From NCBI GenBank assembly GCA_037389465.1, contig JAZARR010000250.1, positions 5,262,001 to 5,326,000 on the forward strand: a stretch of 64,000 nucleotides of DNA, written 5' to 3'. The stretch comes from Baylisascaris procyonis. Its lineage: Eukaryota; Nematoda; Chromadorea; Rhabditida; Ascarididae. Every line of letters starts with the position of its first letter. Within the stretch, counting starts at the first letter, position 1. Positions 49,201-61,930 of the stretch are shown piece after piece. Made by a program: the position numbers and the translations under genes. The notes beneath the pieces are model-generated. The model was not told where the DNA came from. It was given only the letters and a program-made list of their open reading frames with translations, and did no database searches.

Positions 49201-52200
49201 TCTTTTATTCCTTTCGAATTACAACAAAAGCAAATAACTCTTAGGTGATTTGCTTGAGTGATCAAAGTGATTAATTGAAAAAGGCATTTTTCGCACATTT
49301 GTTATTTGTTAGTAACCTATGGAAATTTTTGCTCATGTGGAAGGAATGTAGAAATACATCATGCGAATTCCCCTGACGCACTTCTCCATTTGTTTTTGTG
49401 GTCAACCAGAATTGCTGCATTCTTAGACTATGCAGTCTTTCATCGCAACAAGGTTACTGTATACATTGAACTGCACCTTTAGACACATTTTGATGCTATT
49501 GAAAGTGAATACCCGATACGTAATAGAAATAATTTAAGATTCCCTGACAATTATGTAAGTCGCCGAAACGTCGAGAATAAATCTGTTTTTCTTTTCTATT
49601 ATCCCCTGCTGAATGCTTGCCAGCTACAGCATCAACAAATCATTAACCAGAAAATCATTATGCGCTTCACAGGAGAAAGATCTTTTCATCAGCTACATTT
49701 ATTTGCGATAAATTTTGTAACTTCTCATGAAATATAATGGATAATACATTTTGAATAGCATAAATATTGGGGATTAAAAATATTAAGGGTTCACGCATTC
49801 ATCTTACTGGTCCTGATAGATGATGTGGTTGGTTCAATAGGGTATCAGGTACAGGTAAAGGAGCAATCGTTGCTCCATCAATGATGGCTCCCACTGTGGA
49901 TGTTGCTGAAATTTGGTGGCAGAAAAGCAAATTTCGAATTTCAATTGCAAATCAGATTTTCGATGCGCATTTGTACAATTTGCTAGCACTTTCTCTCTTT
50001 ATATTGCCTTAGTGCATTAGGAAGAAGTCTTTAGCAAATCTCTTTCTGTTGGCAAAAACAGAGATTATGTCATAATTTGGCCATATGCTTTCAAATTTTG
50101 AGCATAATATTTCGTAAATCGAAACACAGAATTCATTTCAATAAGTGCCGTGACTGATATATCGCTCGGTTTTTCTTATAATGAATAAATTTAATTCTAA
50201 AAAGAAGCTACATGTGCCAGAACGAAGATAAAATATAAATATAGTGCTCCAGTGAAGCTGATTTCAGTATACCAAAAAGCAATGGGCGCTTAGTACACAA
50301 GATGTCGCTATTTTCTAAAACAGTCTATTTTTCGATATTTATGCGACACGATTCAGGGTTGTTCAGGATAAAAGGACTGCGTTAATGTGCACTCTTCAAC
50401 ATATGCGTTAATAGTGCTCTCTCCCACATACTTTTCCATGTTTCCTAGCCTAAATAATTCTCTGGGTGTTCCAATTCAAATCTTGACCACTGTCCATTAA
50501 CATCTTTTTAGCGTTACAAATTCAAAATGTATAGTCGCTTCAGCATGTGCGTGATGTGAAGGAAGTGAACATTGGAGGGAAGAAAGCATAATTTTTATTT
50601 TTATTTTTTTTGCGCGTGCGCAAATCAGATTTTGCATACAGGAAAAGGAAAACGAATTTACGAGAAGGCGCAATCATAAGCGGCACACAAAATGCGCTTC
50701 GTTTTTTGAACACTTTCAGCGACACTTTGTTGTCGACTCGTTAGGAGAATCATTTCGCTTTACACAGTTTTCGAGTATTTCTTGGGACTGCAAATTGAAT
50801 GGGAATGTGAAATGCGTTCGATATGGTTTTATGCAAATGCATTACTCAACGAGATACCCATTTCGATCTTACTTTAATTATATTCGCCTCATTTTGAACG
50901 GTGAATATAGTTTTATTTCGAAGAGGGTTTAAACATTTTTTCTGTTTTCTTGAGGCTGTGACTAAAAATTAAATAGGTTCATATTTCATTCATTAAATTT
51001 TGTTAGAAAGTGCTTTCATACCCATTTATACCGATATCCTGTTAATGCAGCAAATAGAAAACGAGTCAGAGGGTATGCAGCTCTTCACTATTGCAAATGA
51101 AAAGTTGAATGTTTTTTAATGCCAATATTTATCTTCGTGGATTTCTTTTCTTTATCGCTGAAAATGGAATGTGAGTGGTTGTTTTCGCAAAAAAAAAAAG
51201 AAAGAAAGAAAACTGCGCTCAAGGTTTGCGATTCCTCTGGGATAACCGAAAAATCCTAATTGCTAAACACGGCCGTGCGGAAATTGAAAAAGATGCAGTT
51301 CATATTGTTGGCATATCTCGACACGTTTTCCACCCATTCATCACATCGCCTCAACGTGTTTCGAGTGGTCAATAGCATTCGAAAGATATATGTTTGCGCA
51401 GAAGCTTTTGCATATATATCAATGGTCAGATTTTCTAATACAACATTGATATGCGTATCACCTCAGCACAGTTATGGAAATTTGCTTTGCAAGAGCTCAT
51501 TTTCAGTGGCGTCATGGCTTAGCATTTACATATCTAGATGTCTCTGTCTATTCGATGGTTTCAAATATGGAACCACCTAGGTATACCGTATCAAATTCTA
51601 TAGGAAAACTGCACACTATAGAATGATTAATGATTCGTTCTGTAATAATTCGTGCTGATTCGTAGAATTCGAAAGAAGTTCTAAGCATTTAAAAGTCGAG
51701 AAAACTTGCGTGCGCCTTGCATCATTTGATTTTTCATTTGCAATTGCCAAATTAGAGAAAAATATCCTGCATGTTTAATTTATACGGGCAACTAAATCAG
51801 CTGAGATGCGAGGACCTTATTTTTCGTAAGTTATTCTTTAAATTGTGAAATTAGCTGGCTAAATGAGCATCACACAAAAGTGCACATATAGTTAGCTCCT
51901 CTGGCAAGCTTCCTCACTTATTTATTTTGTTGCTACAAATTTACTCACATTTTTCCACAAAAATCTACCACAAACGCAGGTAAACATGAATGCTACGATA
52001 CGCTTGATGGCACCTATGTATACAACCGTTCACTGCATGAGCGAGCTCGGTAGAGGTGAACGCCTTTCAGTGCAACATTCGCAGTGAGTGATGATGGGTC
52101 GCCAAGATCATAGGGACTGCTCCACAAAGTTATCTTGTTGCGCGCATGCGCTTCTATCGTACCATAACGATAACAATAATCTAGACAGTTTGCTTTGAAG

Positions 52201-53721
52201 AATTGAGGGAAAGTTGAGCTCTCTTGAGATTTTTTGTTATGTGTGTGCACCAAAGCCATTGGCTATAAATTGATGACAAACACACTAACCCGCCCACACG
52301 TCAGATCTGCTAGGTGTTTTTTTTTTGCGTTTAATCAGCTGTTCTAACGCCGCGAATAATTTTTCACATCAATATCGAACGAAATGAACATCCAGTTCAT
52401 CTCAGTGTAAACCTCTCCCATTTTCTCGTTTCATCCAATTTTCTGTGCATGGAATTGAAATATTTTCTACACTTGGTTTAAAAAAGTGAACCGAAAATGA
52501 ACTTTAGTAATATGAAGCAAGTAGAAATAAGAAATTTACCTTGTAATTTGAGTCGATAGTTTGTCCATACAGAACCATTCGCGTAAATCATGAGAAAAAT
52601 ATTTGGAAATGGGCTCTTATGAATGTCGGCAGTTTTCGAGTTGATAAAACATGAATTAGGTGTCCATAATCGTTCCAGTAAAACACTATTCAACGATAAA
52701 TTGTATTTACACGGTTCCATCCATGAGTAATCGAGCGCTGGATCTAACCACATTTCACTTATATAAATATCCAGCTGAAACAATTCTTATTTGAATTATT
52801 CGAGTTTAAGTCACTTCAACCCATTTTGATGTGAATATTTAATTCTTATTTTCAACTGTTTTATTTAATTCATATTATTCATCCTAATTCTCACTGATCA
52901 GTTGTTTTGTAAATCCAAATGTATCAACAACGAAGCATATAGAGCATGATGATATCTATTAAAGGTGCAATTGTTATGGGAGATATCACAGATGAGGTTA
53001 ATAGACACTAGGTTATTTCGAAATGTGAATGATAATGTGATTTATGGATCGACACATTCGATAACGACAACTTGCGTCCTTCTTTGACAACTTGCTGGTT
53101 CCAGTTGTTCCTTATTGTCGCTTTTTGCGTGAATCAATTAAAGGGTCATTTGAGAAGCCAAGAGTTCTAATTTGTGATTTATTGTTTTACTATTTTGAAA
53201 ATCACAAATATTTTGTGGTGAAAAAATAAGCTTGAGAAGATTACATTATGTTTTCTGCAATACTTTTGAAAATGTCAGCAAGTTGAAATTTAACTTAGCT
53301 TCCATTCATAATTCCAACTATTTTTCGACCATTTCCGCAAATAAAAAAATGTATTTATGAAAGGATTATGAAATCGTTTTAAAAATGTGTAGCAGCGTAC
53401 CTGAAAGTCGGAGGTGATATCACTAATAGTTGTTATTTCCTGTACCCATACCTCCACTTGAACATTAACTGAGCCACCGGGAATTTTGTGCCGATTGTAC
53501 TTCTTGAGAATCGTCTCCAAAATGTACGAATCGTTGGCACATGACCGCGAACGACTCCTGATGGAATGTTCTCGTCTAGAGTCGATCATCGGGCGTAAGC
53601 CCCCATGTTCATCAACCTCCCAGTCATATAGCCTGTAACTACCGGTAAATCGGGTGGCCACGAAACGGCTAATCTTTCCCGGTTTCCCTTCTTTTTTGCG
53701 AAAAAACCATCGAGTTTTCAT
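40234..53721 (-). CDS. Cys-loop ligand-gated channel, anion-type motif (9 exons, N-terminus unresolved)
   Basis: Exons, minus strand: (53721)-53401, 52774-52540, 47819-47747, 47299-47182, 45726-45615, 42676-42546, 42155-41953, 41538-41271, 40335-40234 (stop TAG). Phases agree at every junction. The ligand-binding domain runs from [12 protein letters not shown] through [18 protein letters not shown] and [13 protein letters not shown] to the Cys loop ([15 protein letters not shown], exactly 13 residues between cysteines), then [12 protein letters not shown]1 is [39 protein letters not shown] is TM2; its PAR at the inner end is the anion-selectivity signature. TM3 is [21 protein letters not shown] roughly 130-residue cytoplasmic loop leads to TM4 ([18 protein letters not shown]). 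The product is a pentameric plasma-membrane receptor of the nematode LGC kind; the ligand is not predictable. No signal peptide is visible in the first exon, so at least one upstream exon is missing. Confidence 0.9.
44165..44458 (-). mobile_element. tRNA-derived SINE-like element
   Basis: On the minus strand GCCCAGTTGGTTAGAGG matches a tRNA A box and D arm, and about 35 bases on GAGTTCGATTC matches a B box. This is the spacing of an RNA polymerase III promoter. The T stem is imperfect, so it is not a working tRNA. The following ~230 bp is richer in GC than its surroundings and holds an 8-bp perfect hairpin (TCACCAAA/TTTGGTGA) and a direct repeat of CAACCGAACAC. It lies in the Cys-loop channel intron between the TM1 and TM2 exons. 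The far end is a guess. Confidence 0.4.
49808..49905 (-). other. Exon-like 98-base segment in a channel intron
   Basis: Bordered by AAATTTCAG and CCA|GTAAGATG, with one open frame ([20 protein letters not shown]). It lies between channel exons 52774-52540 and 47819-47747. Its length (98) is not a multiple of three, so including it would shift the frame before the Cys loop. It is either a poison exon, part of another transcript, or chance. Confidence 0.3.
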
Positions 53722-54297
53722 TTAAAAATTGTCTTGAATAACCACTGCCCCTTCCGATGAACGAAGCCGAAACTATATTGTCGTCATTAACCCATCGTTT
53801 GAAACTACGAAAATGTTTCCATTTTTTTCTAATGCAAATACTTCCCTTAATGTATTTCTCGAGCAATGTATTTCATCGTCATTTTCTATATACACGTAAC
53901 GGAGAAATACAAGTGATAAAAGTGAATATCATTCATTGAGCAGCCCTACTTTTATATTTCTCTAGCTTAATAGTTTTAAAAATTGGTAACTGCACAAATT
54001 ACTTGAGTAAGAAAAGCTTCAACGAGAAATAAATCAATAAGTTGATTACTTTGAAGAAAAATTTGTCAGATTTATCTCAATTTGCAAAAGTAATTCCAGA
54101 ATTTTTCCATTAAATTTCCTGAATTCAATATATAAAATGAACTATGTTGTTATGACAAATAAGCACAACATTTATTTCTTTTTTATTATTTTGTTTTTAC
54201 TAGATTACAACTCATTTTTGCTTATAAAAAATAGACTTTTATCAAATTCCTAAATAAATGAACACTTTGCCAATGCTAAGAGATCAAGTCCACTCAC

Positions 54298-54345
54298 CTG
54301 CTGAGGCGACGCAAATGCCTTGAATTTCTTCTGTACACAGCTCGC
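54298..54345 (-). CDS. Possible 48-base upstream exon of the Cys-loop channel
   Basis: Bordered by CCTTTACAG and CAG|GTGAGT, both strong. All three frames are open. The frame reading AVYRRNSRHLRRLS would join an acceptor (TTACAG) inside the 53721-53401 segment in phase. The frame reading ELCTEEIQGICVASA looks more like an extracellular N-terminus but finds no matching acceptor. Confidence 0.35.
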
Positions 54346-57300
54346 CTGTAAAGGAGCAACTTCAACAAATCTTTTCAGTATGGAAGACATATATAAGAAT
54401 ATAATGTGATATCAGACGCGCTGAGCCTCAAAAAATTTAAACGTTCAGTTTCAAGGAATGTGGAGCGGTTGAATTTTTTATGCTAAACTGAGGTATGTTG
54501 GTAGAGAAACAATTGTTGGCAATAAGCATCGAGCGGTTTTAAATGGTGGTGGTGGTTGGTGGTTCAGTTGAAACAACTGCAGCAGCTGAATATTAATGCT
54601 TCATAGTGTCTATTGTGAAATCACAATATTTTTATGAATATTTTCAAGATACAGTGCCTTTCAGCTCTCTGAGACCATTTTGAATCGCAGTCCACACTGT
54701 AAGGGCCCATTACCTATTCTTTCCTTTTCAAAATGTCCATTGCATTAATTTTGCCTATCAGAAGTACATTATAGTACTTTTCCTAGTTTCAGACAAGACC
54801 GGACTCTCAACTTGTGTTCGCAACGTCGAGAAGCAATTTTGAAATTGCATCAACTTACATATTTTTTGTAAAATTGGAAGGCAAAAAGATAATGAGAACT
54901 TTTTGCGGCATATATGTGTCTGTTCATGTGTCTGTGCCTGTATGTGTGTATGTCTGCGTCTGTGTCTGTATATGCGTATGTGCACAGTTGACGTTATACG
55001 TTAGTGTCAGAGAGTTTCAAGACATCTTGACGCTTTGATTGAGCGTTTGCTCGGTCTAGGAAAGGAGTTTCGATTCAAGATGTGCTTCACCATTCCCAGC
55101 GGGACCAACGCGCAGCTTTCAAATCGAAAGATGCATCGATCGCTCGGCACTAGCTATTTCCTTCACTTATCAATGCTTTCACCCTTTCCCATCTTTTCAT
55201 ATTTTTGCCCTTTTTCCCATTTCCCTCCCAATTTTTTTTTTTGCACATACTCTCTAAATTGTCAATGGTCCTTGCTCCTTCATATAAATAATGGTTTAAC
55301 GTTTCTTCGTTTCTGGTTCAACCTGGCATGCCTTTCAACACAAAAAAGCAAAAAAAAAATGCCTGGTTTGCTCGTGATATCAAATTGGATGTCTATCATT
55401 TAAAGAACAGATGCTATCTATAGAATTTGTTGAACGCAAAGAACAGCACGCAGGACAGACTGAAAAAGGGAATGAATGCTTTCTCTTATGGATTATAACT
55501 TCAATTTAATCATCAAGAAGCGACAAATGCATTTAAAATCATTAACAACAATTCTCATGTATTATAATTTTGAGTACGGCAGTACCTGAAATGAAATAAA
55601 CGTGAGACTCGCTATTATGACTTTGAAACTGTAATCCAGAATACATTTGAACGCAAAAAAGAACAAAATGAAAATATTTTGAGCTATGAAAATGAATACA
55701 TTTGAAAGCGTCCAACAACTTGGAGCCATCTTCATGGTTGGGCGCCTTAAAAACAACTCTTCAGAAAGATTCATTTGATATTTTTGTACGACTTATTTTC
55801 TCTTGAATCCAAAAAATGGTTTCAACGGAGATAGCCCTGCACAAATTACTGCGTATACTCTTTTGACTATGGAGAGAATGTCTCCGTTCAGCAAATTATT
55901 TGCCTCTGTACGTGCGTGCATGATTTGTGATGATTTCTGACCTTAGTTTTTCACCTGTCGAGAAGAACAATGGTGTGCTGAATCTATTCTCTTTGTAATA
56001 ATAGGCTTGCTCTGAATCAACCTCGAATCTCTTTACCTCCACCCCATATACGGCTTGAAATCTTCACAACAAAAAAATAAACCTTGACATCTTACGACTT
56101 GCTTGTAATAAACGGTGGGTTCCTCAGAAACTTCACTCACTGCCACAACGCTTTTGACCTATACAAGTTATTTCACAACTTTTTTCACTTATCGCCTAAA
56201 CTTAATAAACTTGTTTGTCCTATGAATACCTGGAGACAAAGGGCATATTTCTTGGAATTTCTCGCAGTATCAATCTGGAATTTCACATTCTCAGGCATTC
56301 CCCTTCCCGTATAACTGAAATAAATATTAGTTTTTGAGATATGGTTTGATTTTGTTTGAGCGTTCCTCAGCCGATCATGAAGAAGCCCCTTGTGCACTTT
56401 TTCTATCACGATTAGCCTAGCAGCTAACAAGCGCCTATTTGGAAAGAAGGGAGATATCGCCACAAATGGCATCGACTAACAAGTATGGCGTCAAGAAGGC
56501 GACAATTTGTGAAGTGCGCAAATGAAGGCAGTCCTGCATTTCATTCTCTCCGAAATTTCTTCTTGCCTCATCTAAAGCACTGAAGCATTTCTCTCAAATT
56601 TGAATCACTTTTTTATATATTAGAAAACTTTCAATTTTCCACAAACAGAAAAAATTTCTGTTCGTTTGATTTAGCTATGTGATCGATGATAGAGATGATA
56701 ATTTTTTAGGGAGAATTTTTCTCATTGATAAATCTATTAAAAAGTTGTCGACGATTAAATTTCGTACATTATTGCATAAGTCGAAATATAATAAACACTT
56801 TATACATCTCCATTAAATTCACTACGTTCAGACTCCACTAAACAACAAACGTCCTCTTGCTACCACAAAGTTCAATGGGATAGCTTCATGGTCATAACGC
56901 TTGGCAAAATTTGATGGAAGCATGCGCTGGATTTAAAAGAATAGGTTTTGCTGTGGTTTGGTGATGACGGGTACAGTGATATGCGCTACGGGCCACGACG
57001 AGTTGGCATAATAAGATAAGGCTCTAACGTACGATCAACCGATAAACTTGATCCTCCTGGACAAGCTTAATTCAAAACTGACGAGAATTCCGTTCCTCCT
57101 TATGACATGATCGGTACGACGCGGGCAAAGGAAAATGCAAATCTTTTTCTCTAGGCGAAGAACATTTTTCTTTTTCATTTCTGGTTCTCACCTGTACTTG
57201 TACATGATTATTCAGCGCAAAATGATGTCATTGGCTGAATATGTTTCAAGACGAAGATCGCGGCATTTGCTTTCCTCTTGCTTGACCCCTTTCCGCTTAT

Positions 57301-59157
57301 TTGCTCCCCTTCCTCTTCCTAAGTGTTCTCTCAACATCCTCTTTTGCTTTTACCTCTTTAAGAGTGTCGTTTGGAGCTGTGCCATTAAAATCGTTCACAT
57401 TAAAAAACGAGCAGGGAGGAATGCGTTCCCTACGGAATTTAAAAAAAAGGCCCCTATCAAAAACGTACTATAGTACGACCTCTTTGAAACTATCAGCATA
57501 AGCAAACTACATTCTCATTGAGGGCATTTTAAAGAAACAGAAAATGCTGTTTCGAGCATAAACTTGCAATATTTGATTATTGAAATTCTCTTGCAATCTA
57601 CTCGAATTGGCAATACCCTACTTTTTAAATAAAACGACATTACAAGGCAATAGTAGCAATTTCACTCATCTCAAAAATCATAAATCCACATAGCTATTTG
57701 AGCGGTATAGCGCAAAACGAATTTTATGAAAAAAGCATGAAAACTGTAAATGAGTCCGATCTGGTGCTAAACGGTAAAATATACAGATGAAATCATGTCC
57801 GAAATATGATCATTTAATAGCATAGGTGTGGTGAAAGTCACTAGAAGACCCACTCTTTCAAATATTCTCGCTGAGGTTCACTTCTATTGAACGTTTCATA
57901 TTTCCACGTTCGTATCATTATATTTGCATTACTTATATTATATTAAAAATGTTTATATTAAGGGAGAAGGGGGAAGTGAGGAGGGGAGGATGGGAAGAGA
58001 AAATGGAAGATTAGCGAAGATCTCAAAAGGATGTGGCATTGGTCGATTGACTTAACAAGTGAATCTGAGCAATAGTGACCCAGAGGCAAAGTGATATTGC
58101 AGAGGCTGTCTAGGCTGGCGTTTCGTGAGTTTAGCGTCGTGCACAATCGATAAGCGTGACGGCAAGTTTCTCGAGGCTCATGTAACACATTCTTCGTTCC
58201 CATCCTTTCCCTCACCAAGTACCTCTTCATACAACATTACAATGCAACACTTTACTACTATTATAACGCATCTGCAACTTGTCACAGTTTTATAGCGACA
58301 GCTATTGTGGTAGAAAGGAAAAAGAAAGTGTAAGGATGGAAATGAGAGGATGATTTGCCAAGTAGGAACAGACAAAATTCAAGAAAATGCTAAAAACTAT
58401 GGTTACCTACAATGTAATACCAAAGTATAAAACTTAAATGTACAAGTTAAGTCAAATTAAATGCGCAATTCTTTACTCTGTTTCTGTGAAATTTGGTTCT
58501 TGATACTACTTTTTTGGTTTTCGATGAATTTGCTTTTATTCTGAAAACATACCACGTGAATTTTTTCTGAAATATAGTTTCAGCCAAAATTTCATAAGGA
58601 TTATTGCTATGCTTGCGAATCCTTCTCAATGATCAACGAAGTGCGACCATAAGGAATATTTACTGCAAAATGTGTTCTCTTCTCAACAAGTGCAAAATAC
58701 ACGATAACACAATAATTTTTGAGGGATGAGATTACATTGCTCTATAAAAAGGATAAAACATGAATAACAATTCTTTTGTTATAGATGAAGTTTGAGATTG
58801 CACTAATTTCTTTGTCTGCTCGTTAATGTTTCGATGTATGATTTGACTAAACCATTAGGTAATAATGCTTTATTTCATTCAAGAACAATGATATGAAATC
58901 ATTCCCAAACAAAACGTTTATGAATGCGCTATAGTGATAAAGTTGGCAATACCAACGTTAACATTTATCGTCACATTGATATATTCATCAAACTCCAAAC
59001 GAAACTCTGCATCTCACAATAAAGAAATTATTCCGTGAAACGAAAAACTATTAGTTGCTCGACTTATTTCACACCATAAGACTCCTTTCGATTGTTTTTT
59101 TATAGGTTCGAATGAAAATTTTAAACTTTTTCAGCTTGAGTACATTATTTTAGGTTT

Positions 59158-59195
59158 TCGCAAATCTGTTTTTATGATTAATCACAGATTTGCGA
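59158..59195. repeat. Perfect 12-bp inverted repeat (hairpin)
   Basis: TCGCAAATCTGT and ACAGATTTGCGA are exact reverse complements separated by 14 bases. No T-run or gene end adjoins, so its role is unknown. Confidence 0.7.
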
Positions 59196-61428
59196 AGCGT
59201 ATTATAACGGCGGTATGCGTCTGAGTATTACTGAGTATGTGAGCCTATCTCACCACTAATTTCCTCTCGAATTCCATTCACCAAAGCTATAGCTATGGCT
59301 TCCGATGGGCATAAATTGTGGCATAGGCTTATTCACTTCATATACGATTAAGCATTCTCGGAAAGCATTAGGAGCACTTGTAGATATTCTGTCACAGGTG
59401 TCTGCATTTGCAGGTACGTATATTGGTTGGGATTAGAAAAACGAGATTTTAGTGAATGATCTATACAACTGATAAGGTGGATTCAAATTTAAATAGAGTA
59501 AAATATATGTTTTATTATTTGCTGACAATTTAGCACTCTAGCTGATCTGATAAACGCAACTACAAAAGCACATATCGTGTCACTTCCTCAAGCGTGTTTT
59601 TCCCATTCACATTTTTACTGAAATGAAATGAAATAGAAGATGACTATTCACTACACTGTTTCTATTCGCAATTTTATTCTGTCATTTTCACTCACGCTCA
59701 TCTTTAACAAATTTCTTCACAAATAGTAGCATATATTGCGTCTGCAACTGCCGCTTTAGGTTTTGCGCAAAAAAAGGATATTGCAAATATATGCAAAAAT
59801 ATAATACATAAGACCATTTAACAAAAGAGGAAGAAACAAGAAAACTATCTGAGAAGATCGATGCCAAGAACGCAGCATTAAAAATGTTTCAAACTTTAAA
59901 CATCAACGGTTTTTAAACAAGGCATGAAAGACAATTCATTGCCACAAAAACGTTTAAAGACCTGTAAAAGGCTCAATCCATATCCTGGACTTTTCCAGCG
60001 ATGGATATTTGAGTGCTTTTCGATTTACAAGTAAATTTATAATTCGCAAACCATGTCTAGCGATCTGTTTTTTATCCGCGCATTTCATTTCCAAAATCCA
60101 CTGTGTTAAAACGAATTAACTTTTTTTGTGGCTGTGTGCAATTATTTTTGGACTTTGATTGCAAAAATCAGTTGTCTACGCTCTGGCCTTATCCTTTCTT
60201 GCGCCGCCCTATTTTTCCCATAAGTAAAGCTCCCGGGTTCAAGAACTAGCAGAGGTGATGCATTTTTGCAAAACGTTCGGTGTACTTGGCCCAAAAATCT
60301 CATTGCAAGGTAATGATGGAAAGCCAAATTAGGAGGAAGCTTTTCGATACCATCGAACGATAGGCCTCAGAAATGCTCAGATCGCCATCAACTCTTAGAA
60401 CTGGCAGCCTGGGAGCGTGCAACTGAAGAGTAGATCTTGAAAATCGAAATGAGCGACAGGATTATTTCACTTTTTCATGAAATCAGCAGTGGAAGTGCTC
60501 AAACTCAAAAATATTTTCGACATATCGGTGTTGTAGTGCACCAATATGTTGAAAGTGACACCACTTTCTCAAAAGAAGAAAGCAACGAATTCCATCGAAT
60601 TTTCGATATTTTCGAGATTTATATGCCAAAAGGTGGCTCCGAATATCATCTCTTGAACTGTTAAACCACTTTACAAGAAAAAATCTAATTCCATTCAATA
60701 ACTGTGCAGGGCAACTTCCAACTTGCTTTACTCATTGCAAAAGGGACGAATGCAATACTTGGAGAAATGACCGGCACTCCACAAAAAAATTGAAAAAAAT
60801 GGAATCAAATTTGATAAATCGTGAAAATTCAAATTTTTTTCTATTACGTGAGGCTACTAAAAGGAACAAATTTGAGAAAGTAATTGTACTCCAAGATCCA
60901 ACAAATGTGAGACAGCAGAAAAGGCATTGCAGCTGAAGTGTTCTGGTTTTTTTCTTTTTTTTTCTTGATTAATTTGTTGCTAAGCAGGGAGATCGTTATT
61001 ACTTCTGAACCTATGTGATGTTGCTATGAGATGAGCAGAATTGAATGGATGATTGACTATTTGATTCAACAATTTATGACGTCATAATGAGCGCTAATCT
61101 TAAAGTAAACAAATTCAAGCAGGTAATTAAAAAAGATTGATGAAGAAAATTTGCTATTTAATATTCAACAACAATGGAATTACGGTAGCAACAGCTGCTG
61201 TACTTTAAGCGGCAAATGAGAATATTAGCACATCAAAGATTGCCGAATGAAGTTGGCTGATTGTTTGCTAATGATTGAATGTATGGTCAAATGGAAAAAT
61301 ATTAAAATTATGAGGGGAAAATACTTATCATATGAAATAAGATGAGGTATATTTTTGAACTTGTTTTTGAAAAGATAAAGAAATTTTTTCCACTAATTTA
61401 TTAGAACATAGAAAATTGCTCCTCCCTT

Positions 61429-61738
61429 TCAGTAACAAAGGCAGAAAGGGTAAAGGTTCAGAATTGACTTTTCGACATCTTCCATTAGATATACTAAAAG
61501 CTGAATAACATAAAATGAATGATGCAACGACCACAAACAAAAGGCTATTCAAATAGCGATAAATAGATGACTTGAAAACAAAAACATCATAAGCGCATAA
61601 CCGTACCTTAAGCTGCTGGTTACATTCGATTATCACAACAGGTAAAATTTCTGCAACTGCAAAAATTAAGCGAAGAGTTTCGCTTTTAAATGCGCAACAG
61701 GTAGACGAAACGTAGAGCTTACCTGGCTGTTGAAACAT
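61429..61738 (-). CDS. Possible tiny three-exon gene (45 codons)
   Basis: Minus-strand exons: 61738-61723 (ATG, MFQQP, donor CCAG|GTAAGC), 61656-61607 (acceptor TTTTTGCAG, AEILPVVIIECNQQLK, donor AAG|GTACGG) and 61500-61429 (acceptor GTTATTCAG, LLVYLMEDVEKSILNL, stop TGA). The introns are 66 and 106 bases, a typical small nematode size. Both junctions agree in phase, and the first exon is only 16 bases. A GC-rich island lies just upstream. I do not recognise the peptide. It could be the end of a longer gene, or a chance fit. Confidence 0.3.
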
Positions 61739-61793
61739 TTATTAAAAATAGTGCAGCAAGAAATATGAATAATAATAATGTGAGGTAGTGCAT

Positions 61794-61930
61794 GAGGGGG
61801 GCCGTGCGATAGCGGCCAGCTTGAACAACACGCTCTAACACATTGATCTGGGCGTGGCTCTATACTAGCGCCTAACAGCCATCTGCGCCTTCAAGACTCC
61901 GCCTGTTGGCCAATCAACGGCTTCGAATAC
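61794..61930 (-). promoter_or_regulatory. GC-rich island with GC-box and CCAAT-like motifs
   Basis: About 135 bases, clearly richer in GC than anything nearby. It contains GGGCGTGGC (a KLF/Sp-type site) at about 61850 and GGCCAATC at about 61908, and ends about 55 bases upstream of the candidate ATG at 61738. A stretch read on the minus strand (CAATGTGTTAGAGCG) also resembles a tRNA A box, so a decayed SINE is the alternative. Confidence 0.25.

Larger units (their letters stand above)
53722..61428. other. Largely empty region upstream of the Cys-loop channel
   Basis: Apart from the 48-base exon candidate, a degenerate TGTCTG repeat at about 54913-54985 and a hairpin at 59158, I see no supported feature. 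A minus-strand frame at 55562-55774 has two hydrophobic stretches and ends at CAG|GTACTG. It could be a signal-peptide exon of the channel, but nothing confirms this. A purine-rich tract lies at 57961-57998. Confidence 0.4.

Noticed and set aside
60225..60260. CCGGGTTCAAGAAC as a tRNA B box
   Set aside because: No A box at a suitable distance and no pairing acceptor stem.
60449..60664. A 71-codon plus-strand frame starting MSDRIISLF
   Set aside because: Reasonable composition but short, with no family and no flanking evidence.
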